Source of the DNA: Heterorhizobium halophytocola
Lineage (GTDB): Bacteria > Pseudomonadota > Alphaproteobacteria > Rhizobiales > Rhizobiaceae
Reading direction: 5' to 3'
Length of the DNA: 64,000 nucleotides
NCBI RefSeq assembly: GCF_017873095.1
Contig: NZ_JAGGJU010000019.1
Span: forward strand, 1 to 64,000
Shown here in pieces: positions 54,498 through 64,000 of the stretch. Position 1 is the first letter of the stretch. The number at the start of each line of letters is the position of its first letter. The notes under the pieces are model-generated. The model saw only the letters and a list, made by a program, of their open reading frames with translations, did no database searches and was not told the origin of the DNA. The translations under genes and the position numbers were made by a program.

Positions 54498-54724
54498 GGC
54501 CGCAATTCTCCAAGAATTCGTCTTGCCATCAAATGTAGTGCAAGTGCGGCCGAAATCCAAATCACGGTTCCAAGCACGCTGCCGAAGCCGAAGCGGTAGG
54601 CGCCGTCGAGGGGGTTGGCGAAGGCGGCAAGCGGCGCGATCAGCCCGGCCACCAGGCAGGCGGTCGACGCCCGGTCCAGCGCATTGGCCAGAAGCTTCGT
54701 GCGTTCGTTCTCGATGAGGCTCAC
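54494..54724 (-). CDS. Small hypothetical membrane protein
   Basis: The 76-residue protein starts MSLIENERTKLLANALDRAS, then has two hydrophobic helices (about 19-36 and 50-68). It is probably an inner-membrane protein. It precedes and overlaps the 45-residue membrane gene, forming a compact pair. I do not recognise the family and cannot assign a function. Confidence 0.6.
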   Translation of the reverse strand: MSLIENERTKLLANALDRASTACLVAGLIAPLAAFANPLDGAYRFGFGSVLGTVIWISAALALHLMARRILGELRP

Positions 54725-54816
54725 AGCAACAGTCCCGCGACGGTTGGGGCATGACCGGTCTCAAGCGGAGACCGGATCCCGGACGGTTTGATCGAATGAC
54801 GGGCGCTGCGGCGCCG

Positions 54817-55101
54817 TCAGCCCTGCGCCAGCTGTTCGCGGTGCATTTCCAGAAGCGCCACTTGAACGGCCGCCTGGAAGTCCATGATCTGCTCACGCAT
54901 TTCGTCGTCGGAACATCCTTTGGCCGTCAGGTCGGCAGCCAGGCCGCGGCAGGTCGAACGCCAGTAATCGGCAGCGGCCTTGCCATGGTAACGGTCGAGA
55001 TCCTCGGCAGCCTGCCGCACGAGATCACGACGCAGATGCAGCGGAAAGAAGTGGACGGAACGCGATACAGTGGCCGTGGCCACACTTTCTCGAAATGACA
55101 T
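54817..55101 (-). CDS. DUF6074 family protein
   Basis: The 94-residue protein contains VHFFPLHLRRDLVRQAAED and HGKAAADYWRSTCRGLAADL, the family core of DUF6074, followed by a helical C-terminal DDEMREQIMDFQAAVQVAL. It is predicted soluble and helical. No function is assigned; the family is common in rhizobia. Confidence 0.78.
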   Translation of the reverse strand: MSFRESVATATVSRSVHFFPLHLRRDLVRQAAEDLDRYHGKAAADYWRSTCRGLAADLTAKGCSDDEMREQIMDFQAAVQVALLEMHREQLAQG

Positions 55102-55244
55102 TCAAAGCACCCTTACGTTTCATCTCCGAGTTAAAGGCAACAGAGTTAACGAAGGGTTGAATCGTCCCACCGATTTTCAGGCCCCGTCCCGCAACGGCAC
55201 GCCGGGCCGGCCCGCCGGACAAAATCGAGCGCCGGAGCGGACAG

Positions 55245-55278
55245 AAAAACGGCCCCGCGAACTGTTCGCGGGGCCTTT
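55245..55278 (-). terminator. Terminator after glucose dehydrogenase gene
   Basis: An 11-bp stem GGCCCCGCGAA / TTCGCGGGGCC (55251-55261 and 55265-55275, loop CTG) follows the gene stop. On the minus strand it is followed by a T-rich tract (55250-55245). TTT after it on the plus strand allows weaker bidirectional action. Confidence 0.78.
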
Positions 55279-55306
55279 GATTCGCAGGCGATGAGATGCC
55301 TGAGGC

Positions 55307-57640
55307 TCAGGGCAGCGTATAGGCGATCACATAATCGCCGGGCTTGGTGCCGACCGAGCCATGGCCGCCGGCGACCTGCACGACATATTGCTTGCCGTCG
55401 ATACCGTAGCTCATCGGCGTCGCCTGGCCGCCGGCCGGCAACCGCGCCTTCCACAGCTGCTTGCCGGTCGTCAGATCGTAGGCGCGCAGATAATCGTCGA
55501 CGGCAGCGGCGAGGAAGGCGACGCCCCCCTTGGTGATCATCGGACCGCCGATACCGGGCACGCCGACCTTCAGCGGCAGCGGCAGCGGCGTCATGTCGTA
55601 GACCGTGCCATTGCGGTGCTTGTAGGCGATCTTGCCGGTCCGCAGATCGACACCGGCGACGAAGCCCCAGCCCGGCGCCTGGCAGGGCACGCCGATCGGC
55701 GACAGGAACGGTCCCATCTTCACCGCATAAGGCGCGCCGTCATTGCGGTTCAGCCCCTGTTCGGAGGCCTTTTCGTCGGCGCCCTTCGGCGGCACGTCGG
55801 CGCGCGGCACCAGCTGCGAGGTAAAGGCCAGATAGGTCGGCATGCCGAACATCACCTGGCGCTCGGGGTCGACGGCGACCGAACCCCAGTTGAACGTGCC
55901 GAAATTGCCGGGATAGATCAGCGAACCCTGCAGCGAGGGCGGCGTATACTGGCCCTCGTATTTCAGCTTGTGGAACGCGATGCGGCAGGCCAGCTGGTCG
56001 AACAGGCTGAGGCCCCACATGTCCTTTTCCTTCAGCGTCGGCGGGCGGAAGGACAGGTCGGAGATCGGCTGGGTCAGGCTTGCATGATCCTCGGGAATGG
56101 TACCGCCAGGTGCCGCGATTTCCTTGACCGGGATGATCGGCTCGCCGGTCTCGCGGTTCAGCACATAGATGTCGCCCTGCTTGGTCGGGCCGACCAGGGC
56201 CGGGACCGTCTGGCCGTTCTCCGTCAGATCGATCAGCACCGGCTGGGCCGGCACGTCCATGTCCCAGAGATCGTGATGCACGGTCTGGCGCACCCAGCGA
56301 TCCTTGCCGGTCGCGATGTCGAGCGCGACGATGGAGGAGGAATATTTCTCCACATTCTCGGAGCGGTTCATGCCGAGCTGGTCCGGCACCTGGTTGCCGA
56401 GCGGCACATAGACGAGGCCGAGCGTCTCGTCGACCGAGAGCACCGACCAGCTGTTCGGAGAATTGGCCGTATAGGTCTGACCTTCCGGCAATGGCGCGGT
56501 CTCGGTCGGATTGCCCGAGTCCCAGTTCCACAGCAGTTCGCCCGTCTCGACGTCGAAGGCACGGATCACGCCGGACTGTTCCTTGGTAGAGTAATTGTCG
56601 TTGACCGCCCCGCCGATGATGATCTTGCCGTCGACGATCACCGGCGGCGAGGTCGAATAGTAGTAGCCGGCCGGATCATAGGGCATGTTCTGCTCCAGAT
56701 GCAGCATGCCCTTGTCGGCGAAGCTATCGCAGATCTTGCCCGTTTCGGCGTCGAGCGCGATCAGGCGCGCATCCGAGGTCGGCAGGTAGACACGGCTGAC
56801 GCAGGACCCGTCGGCGGCGGCAACGCCCTGGTCGTAATAGGAAACGCCACGGCAGGTCTGATGTTGCCGGTCGGGGTTCAGGCCGACATTCGGATCGTAT
56901 TTCCACTTTTCCTTGCCGGTGGCGGCATCGACGGCGATCGCCCAGTTATGCGGCGTGCAGAGATAGAGCGTGTTGCCCACCTTCAGCGGCGTCACCTGGT
57001 AGGTCGTCTCGCCGACATCGCCGGGCTGCTTGACGTCGCCGGTCTGGTAGGTCCAGGCAACCTTGAGCTTCGACACATTGTCGGTGGTGATCTGGTCGAG
57101 CGGCGAATAGCGCTGGCCGTAGGGCGTGCGGCCATACTGGTGCCAGTCGTCCGCCGGCACATCGCCGCCATAGGCAATTTCCGTCGCCACCGTCTCGGTC
57201 GGCAGAGCCCCTGCCATGTCCTGCGGGTCGGTAAACAGCGCCGCCCCGGCGACGATGATCGCCAGCAGCACCGGAACGGCGAGCGGCCAGGGCCTTGCGG
57301 AATAGCGAAAGCCGTTGACGCCGGTAAAGCCGAGCGGCCGGCGGACCCACGGCGTCAGCAGCCAGAGCCCTGCCAGCACGACCACGCCGCCGCGGGTGCC
57401 GAGTTGCCACCAGTCCAGACCGACTTCCCACAGCGCCCAGGCGAGCGTCAGGACGATATAGACGCCGAACACCCACAGCACCACGGCCCGCTTCATCAGC
57501 AGCAGCACGGCCGATGCGAGGAAAAACAGGCCGGCAATGAGATAATAGGGACTGCCGGAGAGAGAGACGAGTTCGCCTCCCCCCACCGCCAGCACGAGGC
57601 CGATCAAGCCGAAAACGACGGCAGTCAGGACAAGAAGCAT
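55307..57640 (-). CDS. gcd: Membrane-bound PQQ-dependent glucose dehydrogenase
   Basis: Gcd oxidises glucose (or related sugars) to the lactone in the periplasm and passes electrons to ubiquinone. The 777-residue length fits. Five N-terminal transmembrane helices (about 1-140) precede the eight-bladed PQQ beta-propeller: WHQYGRTPYGQRYSPLDQI, CTPHNWAIAVDAATGKEKW, VRQTVHHDLWDMDVPAQPVL and GWGFVAGVDLRTGKIAYK are conserved. The ATG at 57640 sets the first helix at the N-terminus; longer frames add unconserved residues. PQQ synthesis genes are not in the window. Quinate/shikimate use cannot be excluded. Confidence 0.93.
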   Translation of the reverse strand: MLLVLTAVVFGLIGLVLAVGGGELVSLSGSPYYLIAGLFFLASAVLLLMKRAVVLWVFGVYIVLTLAWALWEVGLDWWQLGTRGGVVVLAGLWLLTPWVRRPLGFTGVNGFRYSARPWPLAVPVLLAIIVAGAALFTDPQDMAGALPTETVATEIAYGGDVPADDWHQYGRTPYGQRYSPLDQITTDNVSKLKVAWTYQTGDVKQPGDVGETTYQVTPLKVGNTLYLCTPHNWAIAVDAATGKEKWKYDPNVGLNPDRQHQTCRGVSYYDQGVAAADGSCVSRVYLPTSDARLIALDAETGKICDSFADKGMLHLEQNMPYDPAGYYYSTSPPVIVDGKIIIGGAVNDNYSTKEQSGVIRAFDVETGELLWNWDSGNPTETAPLPEGQTYTANSPNSWSVLSVDETLGLVYVPLGNQVPDQLGMNRSENVEKYSSSIVALDIATGKDRWVRQTVHHDLWDMDVPAQPVLIDLTENGQTVPALVGPTKQGDIYVLNRETGEPIIPVKEIAAPGGTIPEDHASLTQPISDLSFRPPTLKEKDMWGLSLFDQLACRIAFHKLKYEGQYTPPSLQGSLIYPGNFGTFNWGSVAVDPERQVMFGMPTYLAFTSQLVPRADVPPKGADEKASEQGLNRNDGAPYAVKMGPFLSPIGVPCQAPGWGFVAGVDLRTGKIAYKHRNGTVYDMTPLPLPLKVGVPGIGGPMITKGGVAFLAAAVDDYLRAYDLTTGKQLWKARLPAGGQATPMSYGIDGKQYVVQVAGGHGSVGTKPGDYVIAYTLP

Positions 57641-58115
57641 ACGAAACCCGTTCGGTTCTGGAATGGCAAAAACAGACGCACGCCCGCCAGTTGGGGTCGC
57701 GCAACTAAGGCGAAACGGTGGCAAACGCGGATTGTTCCCTGCCGAACGGAAATGAATCCGGCGGTTCTCCGGTGGTGGGAACGCAATCGCGTTTGAAGGG
57801 GCACCACTAAGGCCCGTCCCCCCATAAAAGGCTGGCAGATGCGGAGGATCAAGCCCCGAAAAGGCATGGTTTTTCAGTCGCTCCGCAGGCTGAAGCATGC
57901 CTGACGCCGATCCACCGGCAAAGTGCCGAAATCATGGCACATTTTCCCGAACATTACATAACCCCCTGAAAACCTTACGGATCTGTAACTCACCTCGCCA
58001 AGGTTTGGTCATTATTCGGGCCAAGTCTTCGCCGCGTCGCCGGGGTGGTTGTTCCCTCAGCCTCGGTCCCGACGACGGGAATTTTATCGTCAACCTGCAT
58101 TTTGGGAGAGATGCG
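57641..58115. other. 475-bp divergent gap between gcd and the NEW3-ABC operon
   Basis: Both neighbours point outward, so their promoters lie here. No gene is supported. A small inverted repeat AACGC-AATC-GCGTT sits at 57780-57793. The AT content rises around 57935-58010. I see no PHO box or other named operator. Confidence 0.45.
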
Positions 58116-59294
58116 ATGGTCTCACCACGTCACCTTTCACCCGCCGCCCTCGTTCTCGGCAGCCTCGTCCTGTGCGCCCTGCCGGCCCATGCCCAGGAGG
58201 CGGCCAAGCCGACCGGGCTCTGGCTCACGACGAATTTTCCGGTGCTCACCGAGCAGATCGGCCAGCAGGCGACGCTGTCGCTCGATCTGGCCAATGCCGC
58301 CATGCCGCCGGCCCGTGTGTCCTTCGAGGTCGCCGGCCTGCCGTCCGGCTGGACATGGCAGCTGCTCGGCGATGGCAAGCCGGTCAAGGCGGCCATTGCC
58401 GGCCCGGACCAGAACCGCCAGCTGCAGCTGAAACTGACCCCGCCGGACGGCGAGAAGCCCGGTGACCTGCGCTTCACCGTCAACGGCCACACCGACAACG
58501 GCCAGACGCTGAGCCTGCCGATCGAAATGACGATGGCGGCCGCAAAGCCCGACGCGCTGACCTTGAAGCCGACGCTGCCGGCACTGCGCGGCACGCCGAA
58601 ATCGAGCTTCGACTACGACGTGGCGATCCACAATGACAGCACCGAAGACAACACCGTCAACCTGATCAGCCAGACACCGCCCGGCTTCTCCGCCGTGTTC
58701 AAGGAGCAGTACGGGTCGAACGAGCTGAGCAGCCTGCCGCTGAAGGCGGGCGAGACCAAGACGGTGAAGGTCTCCGTCAAGCCGCCGCATGACGTGTCCG
58801 CCGGCCAGTACCCGGTCTCGGTCGCCGCCTCCGACCCGAAGGCGCAGGGCAAGACCCAGCTGGTACTCGACATCACCGGCCAGGCCGGTCTGACCCTCGC
58901 CTCGGCCAATGAGCGCCTGTCGGGCAGCGCCGAAGCCGGCAAGGACAGCACCTTCGATTTCGAGATCGCCAATTCCGGCTCGGCACCGGCCGAAAACGTC
59001 TCGGTCTCGGCCAATGCGCCATCGGGCTGGAAGGTTTCGGCCAAGCCCGACAGCATCCCCGAACTCGGGCCGGGCGAAAACACCAAGGTCGCCCTGACCC
59101 TGACGCCCTCCGACAAGGCGATTGCCGGCGACTATATGGTTGACGTGCACGCCAAGGGTGATGGCCTCTCAGACAGCCAGCAGTTCCGCGTGTCCGTTAC
59201 CACCTCCACCCTGTGGGGTGCGGCAGGCCTGGCGATCATCGCCGCCGCCGTCATCGTGCTCGGCTTCTCCGTCACAAGGTATGGCCGCAGATGA
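58116..59294 (+). CDS. NEW3-domain secreted/anchored protein of an ABC operon
   Basis: The 392-residue protein has a signal peptide (about 1-26, ending PAHAQ), two or more immunoglobulin-like NEW3 repeats ([20 protein letters not shown] is the clearest) and one C-terminal transmembrane helix (about 367-386) that anchors it, facing the periplasm. NEW3 proteins often accompany ABC transporters. Its stop overlaps the next ATG by four bases. GGGAGAG precedes the ATG. A role in export or envelope maintenance is inferred from the operon. Confidence 0.8.
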   Translation: MVSPRHLSPAALVLGSLVLCALPAHAQEAAKPTGLWLTTNFPVLTEQIGQQATLSLDLANAAMPPARVSFEVAGLPSGWTWQLLGDGKPVKAAIAGPDQNRQLQLKLTPPDGEKPGDLRFTVNGHTDNGQTLSLPIEMTMAAAKPDALTLKPTLPALRGTPKSSFDYDVAIHNDSTEDNTVNLISQTPPGFSAVFKEQYGSNELSSLPLKAGETKTVKVSVKPPHDVSAGQYPVSVAASDPKAQGKTQLVLDITGQAGLTLASANERLSGSAEAGKDSTFDFEIANSGSAPAENVSVSANAPSGWKVSAKPDSIPELGPGENTKVALTLTPSDKAIAGDYMVDVHAKGDGLSDSQQFRVSVTTSTLWGAAGLAIIAAAVIVLGFSVTRYGRR

Positions 59295-60250
59295 GCACCG
59301 ATACGAAAACCCTCGGCGAGCCCGTCATCGAGGCCCGCGGCCTGACCAAGCGCTACGGCGCGGCGGTCGCGGTCGATGCGCTCGACCTCACCATCCACCG
59401 CGGCGAAGTCTTCGGCCTGCTGGGCCCGAACGGTGCCGGCAAGACCACCACCATCCTGCTGCTGCTCGGGCTGACCGAACCCAGCGGCGGCACGGTCAAG
59501 GTGCTCGGCCGCGACCCCTTGCGCGAACCGCTCGCCGTCAAGCGGCGGGTTGGCTATCTGCCCGATGCCGTCGGCTTCTACGACACCATGACGGCCCGCG
59601 AGAACCTTGCCTATACCGCAAGGCTCGGCGGCATCCGCGAGGCCGACGCCGCCACCCGCATCGACGAAGCGCTGGAACGGGTGCGTCTGCCGCATGTGCG
59701 CGACCGCAAGGTGCAGACCTTTTCGCGCGGCATGCGCCAGCGGCTCGGCATCGCCGAGCTTCTGGTCAAGCGCTCGGAGATCGCCATCCTCGACGAGCCG
59801 ACCTCCGGCCTCGATCCGCAGTCGACGCAGGAGCTGCTCGAGCTAATCACGAGGCTTGCCCGCGACGGCATGACCATCGTCCTGTCCTCGCATCTGCTCG
59901 GCATGGTCCAGGCGATCTGCTCGCGCGTCGCCCTGTTCAATGCCGGCAAGGCGGCTCTGGTCGGCCGGGTCGACGAACTGGCCGGCGAAGTGCTCGGCGG
60001 CTCCCATGTCGTCGAATTCGAGGCCGGCGATTGCGACGGCCTTGCCATTGCCTCAACCGTCGAGGGCGTGCTCAGCGCCACGCCCACCGGCCCCCATGCG
60101 GTCCGCGTCGATGCCGACCGCGACGTGCGGGCGGATCTCGCCCGTGCGATCACGGCCGCCGGCGGCAGCCTGACGCGGCTGTCGATGGACCGGACCAGCC
60201 TCGACGAAGTCTATGCGCGCTATTTCGAACAGGTGCAGCATGCGGCGTGA
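59291..60250 (+). CDS. ABC transporter ATP-binding protein (NosF/CcmA-like)
   Basis: The 319-residue ATPase has Walker [18 protein letters not shown], a signature at [16 protein letters not shown] and Walker [17 protein letters not shown], then the C-terminal extension typical of ABC-2 exporter ATPases. The signature reads FSRGM rather than LSGGQ, as in other ABC-2 type ATPases. The ATG overlaps the NEW3 stop; the permease gene overlaps this stop by 11 bases, so the three genes form one tight operon. Confidence 0.93.
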   Translation: MSTDTKTLGEPVIEARGLTKRYGAAVAVDALDLTIHRGEVFGLLGPNGAGKTTTILLLLGLTEPSGGTVKVLGRDPLREPLAVKRRVGYLPDAVGFYDTMTARENLAYTARLGGIREADAATRIDEALERVRLPHVRDRKVQTFSRGMRQRLGIAELLVKRSEIAILDEPTSGLDPQSTQELLELITRLARDGMTIVLSSHLLGMVQAICSRVALFNAGKAALVGRVDELAGEVLGGSHVVEFEAGDCDGLAIASTVEGVLSATPTGPHAVRVDADRDVRADLARAITAAGGSLTRLSMDRTSLDEVYARYFEQVQHAA

Positions 60251-61193
60251 AGGATCCCCATTTACCGGCCTGTCGACGGTGGCGCTGAAGGAAGCCGCCG
60301 ACCACATGGCAAGCTCGCGCATGCATCTCGTGATGCTGCTCGTGCTTCTGACCGCCATCGGCTCGATCTATGGCGCGATCGGCCAGATCAAGGACAGCGT
60401 GGGCCAGGATCCCTTCCTGTTCCTCCGGATCTTCACCACGGCGAAACAGCCGCTGCCGTCCTTCGTGGCCTTTCTCGGCTTCCTGCTGCCGCTGATCGGC
60501 ATCGCGCTCGGCTTCGACGCGGTGAACGGCGAATATAATCGCCGCACCATGAGCCGCATCCTTTCCCAGCCGATCTTCCGCGACGCGCTGCTGGCGGGGA
60601 AATTCCTCGGCGGCCTGATCGTCATCGGCATCTGCCTGCTGACGCTCTGGCTGCTGGTGACCGGCATGGGCATCCTGATGGTCGGCCTGCCGCCGTCTGG
60701 CGAAGAGGTGTTGCGCGGCGTCGCCTTCCTGATCGCCTCGCTCGTCTATGCCGGCGTCTGGCTTGCAGTGTCGATGCTGTTTTCGACCCTGTTTCGGGCG
60801 CCCGCCACCTCGGCGCTCGCCGCCCTCACCCTGTGGCTCGTGTTCACGCTGTTCTGGGGCATGCTGGCGCCGCTGGTCGCCTCGGGCATCTCGCCCGCCG
60901 ATCCCTATGACCCGATGACCATTGTCCACCAGGCCGAATGGGCGCAGGCGATCGGGCGCATCTCGCCGGCCATGCTCTATCAGGACATCATCCAGGCGCT
61001 GTTGAGCCCGGAGACCCGCACCCTCGGGCTCGTCTTCATGAACCAGCTGCAGGGCGCGCTGATGGGAGCCCCGCTGCCCTTCGGCCAGAGCGCGCTGCTG
61101 ATCTGGCCGGAACTGTCCGGCCTGATCGCCGCGATGATCGTCGTCTACACGATCAGCTATGTCGCCTTCCAGCGGCAGGAGATCCGGGCGTGA
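60240..61193 (+). CDS. ABC-2 type transporter permease
   Basis: The 317-residue permease has about six hydrophobic helices, with [18 protein letters not shown] near the start and [18 protein letters not shown] in the first cytosolic loop, a sequence shared by ABC-2/NosY-like permeases. It is the last gene of the NEW3-ATPase-permease operon. Substrate unknown. Confidence 0.9.
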   Translation: MRREGSPFTGLSTVALKEAADHMASSRMHLVMLLVLLTAIGSIYGAIGQIKDSVGQDPFLFLRIFTTAKQPLPSFVAFLGFLLPLIGIALGFDAVNGEYNRRTMSRILSQPIFRDALLAGKFLGGLIVIGICLLTLWLLVTGMGILMVGLPPSGEEVLRGVAFLIASLVYAGVWLAVSMLFSTLFRAPATSALAALTLWLVFTLFWGMLAPLVASGISPADPYDPMTIVHQAEWAQAIGRISPAMLYQDIIQALLSPETRTLGLVFMNQLQGALMGAPLPFGQSALLIWPELSGLIAAMIVVYTISYVAFQRQEIRA

Positions 61194-61233
61194 CCTGAGC
61201 GCCCACCCGCCATCGACCGTCCCCCGTACTCTC

Positions 61234-61345
61234 CCGGGGGCCGGTCGTCTCGCCCCCGGCTGCACGCGAACACTCAACCGCGGGATCACTCGGCCGGGCG
61301 GCAGCCCCTTCTTCCCGTCAGACCCGTCGGTGGGCGGGAAGAAGG
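61234..61345. repeat. Two tandem hairpins in a convergent spacer
   Basis: CCGGGGGC / GCCCCCGG (61234-61241, 61252-61259) and an 11-bp perfect stem CCTTCTTCCCG / CGGGAAGAAGG (61307-61317, 61335-61345) lie in the 183-bp gap between two convergent genes. Neither has a U-tract. They may stop transcription from both sides. Confidence 0.45.
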
Positions 61346-61376
61346 CGGTCGCCCCTGAAAGCCTGCGGGCCGGCAC

Positions 61377-63263
61377 TCAGCCCCCTGCCGCCGACACCGC
61401 CGCATCGTCCTCCGCCGCATCGGCGATATAGCCGCCCGTCTGCCGTGCCCAGAGCCTGGCATAGAGGCCGCCGCGTTCCAGAAGCTCGGCCGGCGTCCCC
61501 TCCTCCACGATCGCGCCCTTGTCGATCACCACGATCCGGTCCATCTGCGCGATGGTCGAGAGGCGATGGGCAATCGCGATCACCGTCTTGCCCTGCATGA
61601 GCACGTCGAGCTTTTCCTGGATCGCCGCCTCGGCTTCCGAATCGAGCGCCGAGGTCGCCTCGTCGAGCACCAGGATCGGCGCGTCCTTCAGCAGCACCCG
61701 GGCAATCGCCACCCGCTGCCGCTGGCCGCCCGACAGCTTCACCCCGCGATCGCCGACATAGGCGTCGTAGCCGCTGCGCCCTTCGGCATCGACGAGTTCG
61801 GCGATGAAGCCGTCCGCCTGCGCCATCTCCGCGGCCCGCTCGACCTCTGCCCGGCGCGCCCCCGGCCGCCCATAGCGGATATTGTCGCCGACGGAGCGGT
61901 GCAGCAGGGACACATCCTGCGCGATCACGCCGACCCTTTCGCGCAGGCTCGTCTGCCGCACCTGCCGGATATCCTGGCCATCGATCAGGATACGGCCGGC
62001 GCTGACATCGAAGAACCGCAACAGCAGGCTGACCACCGTCGACTTGCCGGCGCCCGACACGCCGACAAGGCCGAGCTTCTCGCCGGGACGGATCGTCAGG
62101 TCGAGATGGCGGATGACCCGGCGGTCGGCATGGTAGGAGAAACTCACCCTTTCGAACCGGATTTCCCCGGCTGTCACCGTCAGCGGCGGTGCGTCCTCGA
62201 CATCGACGATCGTCGGTTTGGCGGTGATCACCGGCAGTGCGTCGCGGATCGTGCCGGCCGCCTGGAACACCTGCTGCCCGATTTCCATCAACCCCACCGC
62301 ATTGCCGGCCAGACGCTGCGCCACCGTCACGCCGGCGACGAAATCGCCAAGCGAGGCATAGCCGTTGACCAGACAGTAAAGCCCGACGGCGAACATGCCG
62401 ATCCAGAGAAACAGCAGATTGCAGGTCACCAGCGACACGACCGTCGTCACATAGAGACGGTTCTCCTGCTGCCGCGTCGCGATGCTTTTGAGCATCACCT
62501 TGCCCAGCGCCCCCGCCTCGCTTTCTTCGGCGGCGAACTGCTTGACCATGCCCATATTGGTGTAGAGGTCGGTCAGCGTGCCGCTGATCCGGCTGCGCGC
62601 CGCCGCCACCCGTTTCGACCGTTCGGTAAAGCTCGGCACGGCGCGCACGACGATCACCGCAACGACGATCATCCAGACCAGCACCGGCAGGACGAGCGGC
62701 CAGGCAAAGGCCGTCAGCAGCACCAGCGCGCCGCCGAACTGCATGATGAAGCGCGGCACTTTCTGGGCTGCCACCATCATCTGCTGCTGCACGGCCTGCG
62801 ACACCTGGCCGATCCGGGCCGCCACCTGTCCGGCAAACTGGTCCTGGAAAAACCCGAGATCCTGCCGCTCCACCGCCTTGTGGCCCTGCCACTGCATGGC
62901 GACCGGCATGCCGATGGCCAGCGACTGATAGAAGATCGCATCGGCAAGAAAGATCGTCAGCGGATAGGCCGGAAACAGCATCAGGCCGAACAGCACCAGC
63001 ATGTCCCAGTGCGCGCGCAGAAAGACTGCGGCGCCCATGGCGCCTACCCCGTCGATCACCTTGGCAATCCCCCAGATCAGCGCGAGATTGAAGGTTTCGC
63101 CAAGCACCAGCAGCACGGTGAAAGCGACAAGGGGCGGCCAGAACATCCGCAGGAAATGCCACACCAGCGCAAACGGCCCGCTGGACGGCATCGGCCGGTA
63201 GGCAATGTCGAGCGGACGGATAAGGTTCTCGAACGGTCGGTAGATCAGATCGGCAAGGGACAT
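61377..63263 (-). CDS. ABC exporter, fused permease and ATPase
   Basis: The 628-residue half-transporter has a six-helix type IV permease domain (about 20-330) and an ATPase domain (about 360-600). Visible: Walker A LVGVSGAGKSTVVSLLLRF, signature VKLSGGQRQRVAIARVLL, Walker B ILVLDEATSALDSEAE and a switch His in AIAHRLSTIAQMD. It works as a dimer and probably exports a lipid, drug or peptide. Starting at 63263 (MSLADLIYRP) removes an unlikely Arg-rich prefix. It is transcribed alone. Confidence 0.92.
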   Translation of the reverse strand: MSLADLIYRPFENLIRPLDIAYRPMPSSGPFALVWHFLRMFWPPLVAFTVLLVLGETFNLALIWGIAKVIDGVGAMGAAVFLRAHWDMLVLFGLMLFPAYPLTIFLADAIFYQSLAIGMPVAMQWQGHKAVERQDLGFFQDQFAGQVAARIGQVSQAVQQQMMVAAQKVPRFIMQFGGALVLLTAFAWPLVLPVLVWMIVVAVIVVRAVPSFTERSKRVAAARSRISGTLTDLYTNMGMVKQFAAEESEAGALGKVMLKSIATRQQENRLYVTTVVSLVTCNLLFLWIGMFAVGLYCLVNGYASLGDFVAGVTVAQRLAGNAVGLMEIGQQVFQAAGTIRDALPVITAKPTIVDVEDAPPLTVTAGEIRFERVSFSYHADRRVIRHLDLTIRPGEKLGLVGVSGAGKSTVVSLLLRFFDVSAGRILIDGQDIRQVRQTSLRERVGVIAQDVSLLHRSVGDNIRYGRPGARRAEVERAAEMAQADGFIAELVDAEGRSGYDAYVGDRGVKLSGGQRQRVAIARVLLKDAPILVLDEATSALDSEAEAAIQEKLDVLMQGKTVIAIAHRLSTIAQMDRIVVIDKGAIVEEGTPAELLERGGLYARLWARQTGGYIADAAEDDAAVSAAGG

Positions 63264-63520
63264 GTCAGCTCGCTGGGATCGCAGACGCAAGGCTGGAGAC
63301 GCTATAGGACAACGGCACCGGAACTGCCGCTATCAACCATGCTTAACATAGGGCACGCATCACTCGACCCCTGATATAGAGGGGCCGCGCAGGGCATGCA
63401 GGTCGGTCGGGCCGCTTTGACCTCTATTTCGACAAAAGGGAGGAAGTCGGAAAGATTGCAACCGTGGCGGCGGTGCTACATCGCGCCGGCACAGCCACAC
63501 TGTAATTGGATGGGGGACAA

Positions 63521-64000
63521 ATGACGGACATGACGGTGCTCGCATTCGCCTTGGTCGCCTTTATCGGGATCGCGACGCCCGGTCCGACGGTGCTTCTCGC
63601 GCTGGCGAACGGTTCGCGGTTCGGGCCACGTCGCGCCTGTTTCGGCATGATCGGCGCGGTCCTTTCCGATTTCGTGCTGATCGGCGCCGTCGCCCTCGGC
63701 CTCGGCGCCCTGCTTTCAGCATCGGAATTCTGGTTTACCATCGTCAAATGGGTCGGCGTCGGCTATCTGGCCTTTCTCGGCGTCCTGTTGCTGCACTCCC
63801 GGGGCACGCTCGACAGGGCGCTCCGCTCGGCAGAAGACAGGGCGACCGGATCGGCGAGCGCGCTCTTCCTTAAGAGTTTCCTCGTGGCGGTGACGAACCC
63901 CAAGGGCTAGCTCTTCTTCTCCGCCTTCCTGCCCCAGTTCATCGATCCGTCCGCACCGCCGATCGAACAATATGCGACGCTCGCCCTCGTCTTCGCCACC
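63521..64000 (+). pseudogene. LysE family translocator broken by a nonsense codon (partial)
   Basis: From ATG 63521 (GGGGGA upstream) the frame reads a LysE/RhtB protein with ATPGPTVLLALANGSRFGP and KSFLVAVTNPKG. Codon 130 is then TAG (63908-63910). The same frame continues with LFFSAFLPQFIDPSAPP, the normal family sequence, up to the window end. A single base change would restore the protein. It is either a recent pseudogene or a sequencing error; the rest lies outside the window. Confidence 0.75.

Noticed and set aside
55361-57796. An 811-codon open frame antisense to glucose dehydrogenase
   Set aside because: Shadow of gcd; composition rich in Arg, His and Asp repeats without family features.
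1-64000. tRNA, rRNA, CRISPR arrays, transposases, phage genes
   Set aside because: Reading both strands showed no tRNA T-arm/acceptor pair outside tmRNA, no regularly spaced repeats and no transposase or integrase motifs.

Overview
The window is a GC-rich chromosomal segment of an alphaproteobacterium, most likely a member of the Rhizobiaceae or a close relative (order Hyphomicrobiales). The evidence is the permuted two-piece tmRNA gene, the SspB-alpha adaptor, the conserved block thyA, doxX, folA, hflK, hflC, DUF2065, degP, the ilvI-ilvH pair next to miaA and serB, and the small rhizobial families DUF2853, DUF4169 and DUF6074. I see no tRNA, rRNA, CRISPR array, insertion sequence or prophage gene.

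Layout. Bases 1-9400 hold small regulator-target pairs: Lrp with an amino-acid racemase, a MarR-GNAT fusion, HxlR with a QorB-like quinone reductase, pdxJ, a MerR-LuxR double-HTH regulator, a DUF4405 membrane protein, a RecD-like helicase, and an ArsR-SRPBCC-GST cluster. Bases 9300-14400 hold an AT-richer PAP2 membrane phosphatase, a cobalt-type nitrile hydratase operon (alpha, beta, activator), a LysE-type exporter, an aldo/keto reductase and a small secreted protein. Bases 14480-17240 are the branched-chain amino-acid operon ilvI-ilvH, preceded by an attenuator with an 18-codon leader peptide. Bases 17240-30340 are mostly core housekeeping: HerA-like ATPase, miaA, serB, the HtrA/HflKC membrane-proteolysis operon, folA, thyA, tmRNA and its ClpXP adaptor SspB.

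Bases 30350-38560 look like an accessory catabolic and transport region: XRE-cupin regulator divergent from a flavin monooxygenase, an MFS transporter and a three-gene TRAP transporter. Bases 38600-50000 run on the minus strand: AsmA, a D-lactate/glycolate-type FAD dehydrogenase, a methyltransferase, dienelactone hydrolase and an RND efflux pair behind a palindromic operator. The final part has UvrD/PcrA helicase, a zinc-binding C-methyltransferase, small membrane proteins, PQQ glucose dehydrogenase, a NEW3-ABC exporter operon, a fused ABC exporter and a LysE gene broken by a nonsense codon.

Functional links: tmRNA and SspB are neighbours and act in one pathway (tagging of stalled polypeptides and their delivery to ClpXP). 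HflK/HflC and DegP share an operon and act in envelope protein quality control. FolA and ThyA lie close together and cooperate in the dTMP/folate cycle. Several local regulators have clear inverted repeats at or over their promoters. The strongest candidates for follow-up are the ilvIH attenuator, whose leader peptide appears leaderless, the MerR-LuxR regulator, the palindromic operators, and the CATG-overlapped start codons of miaA and serB.
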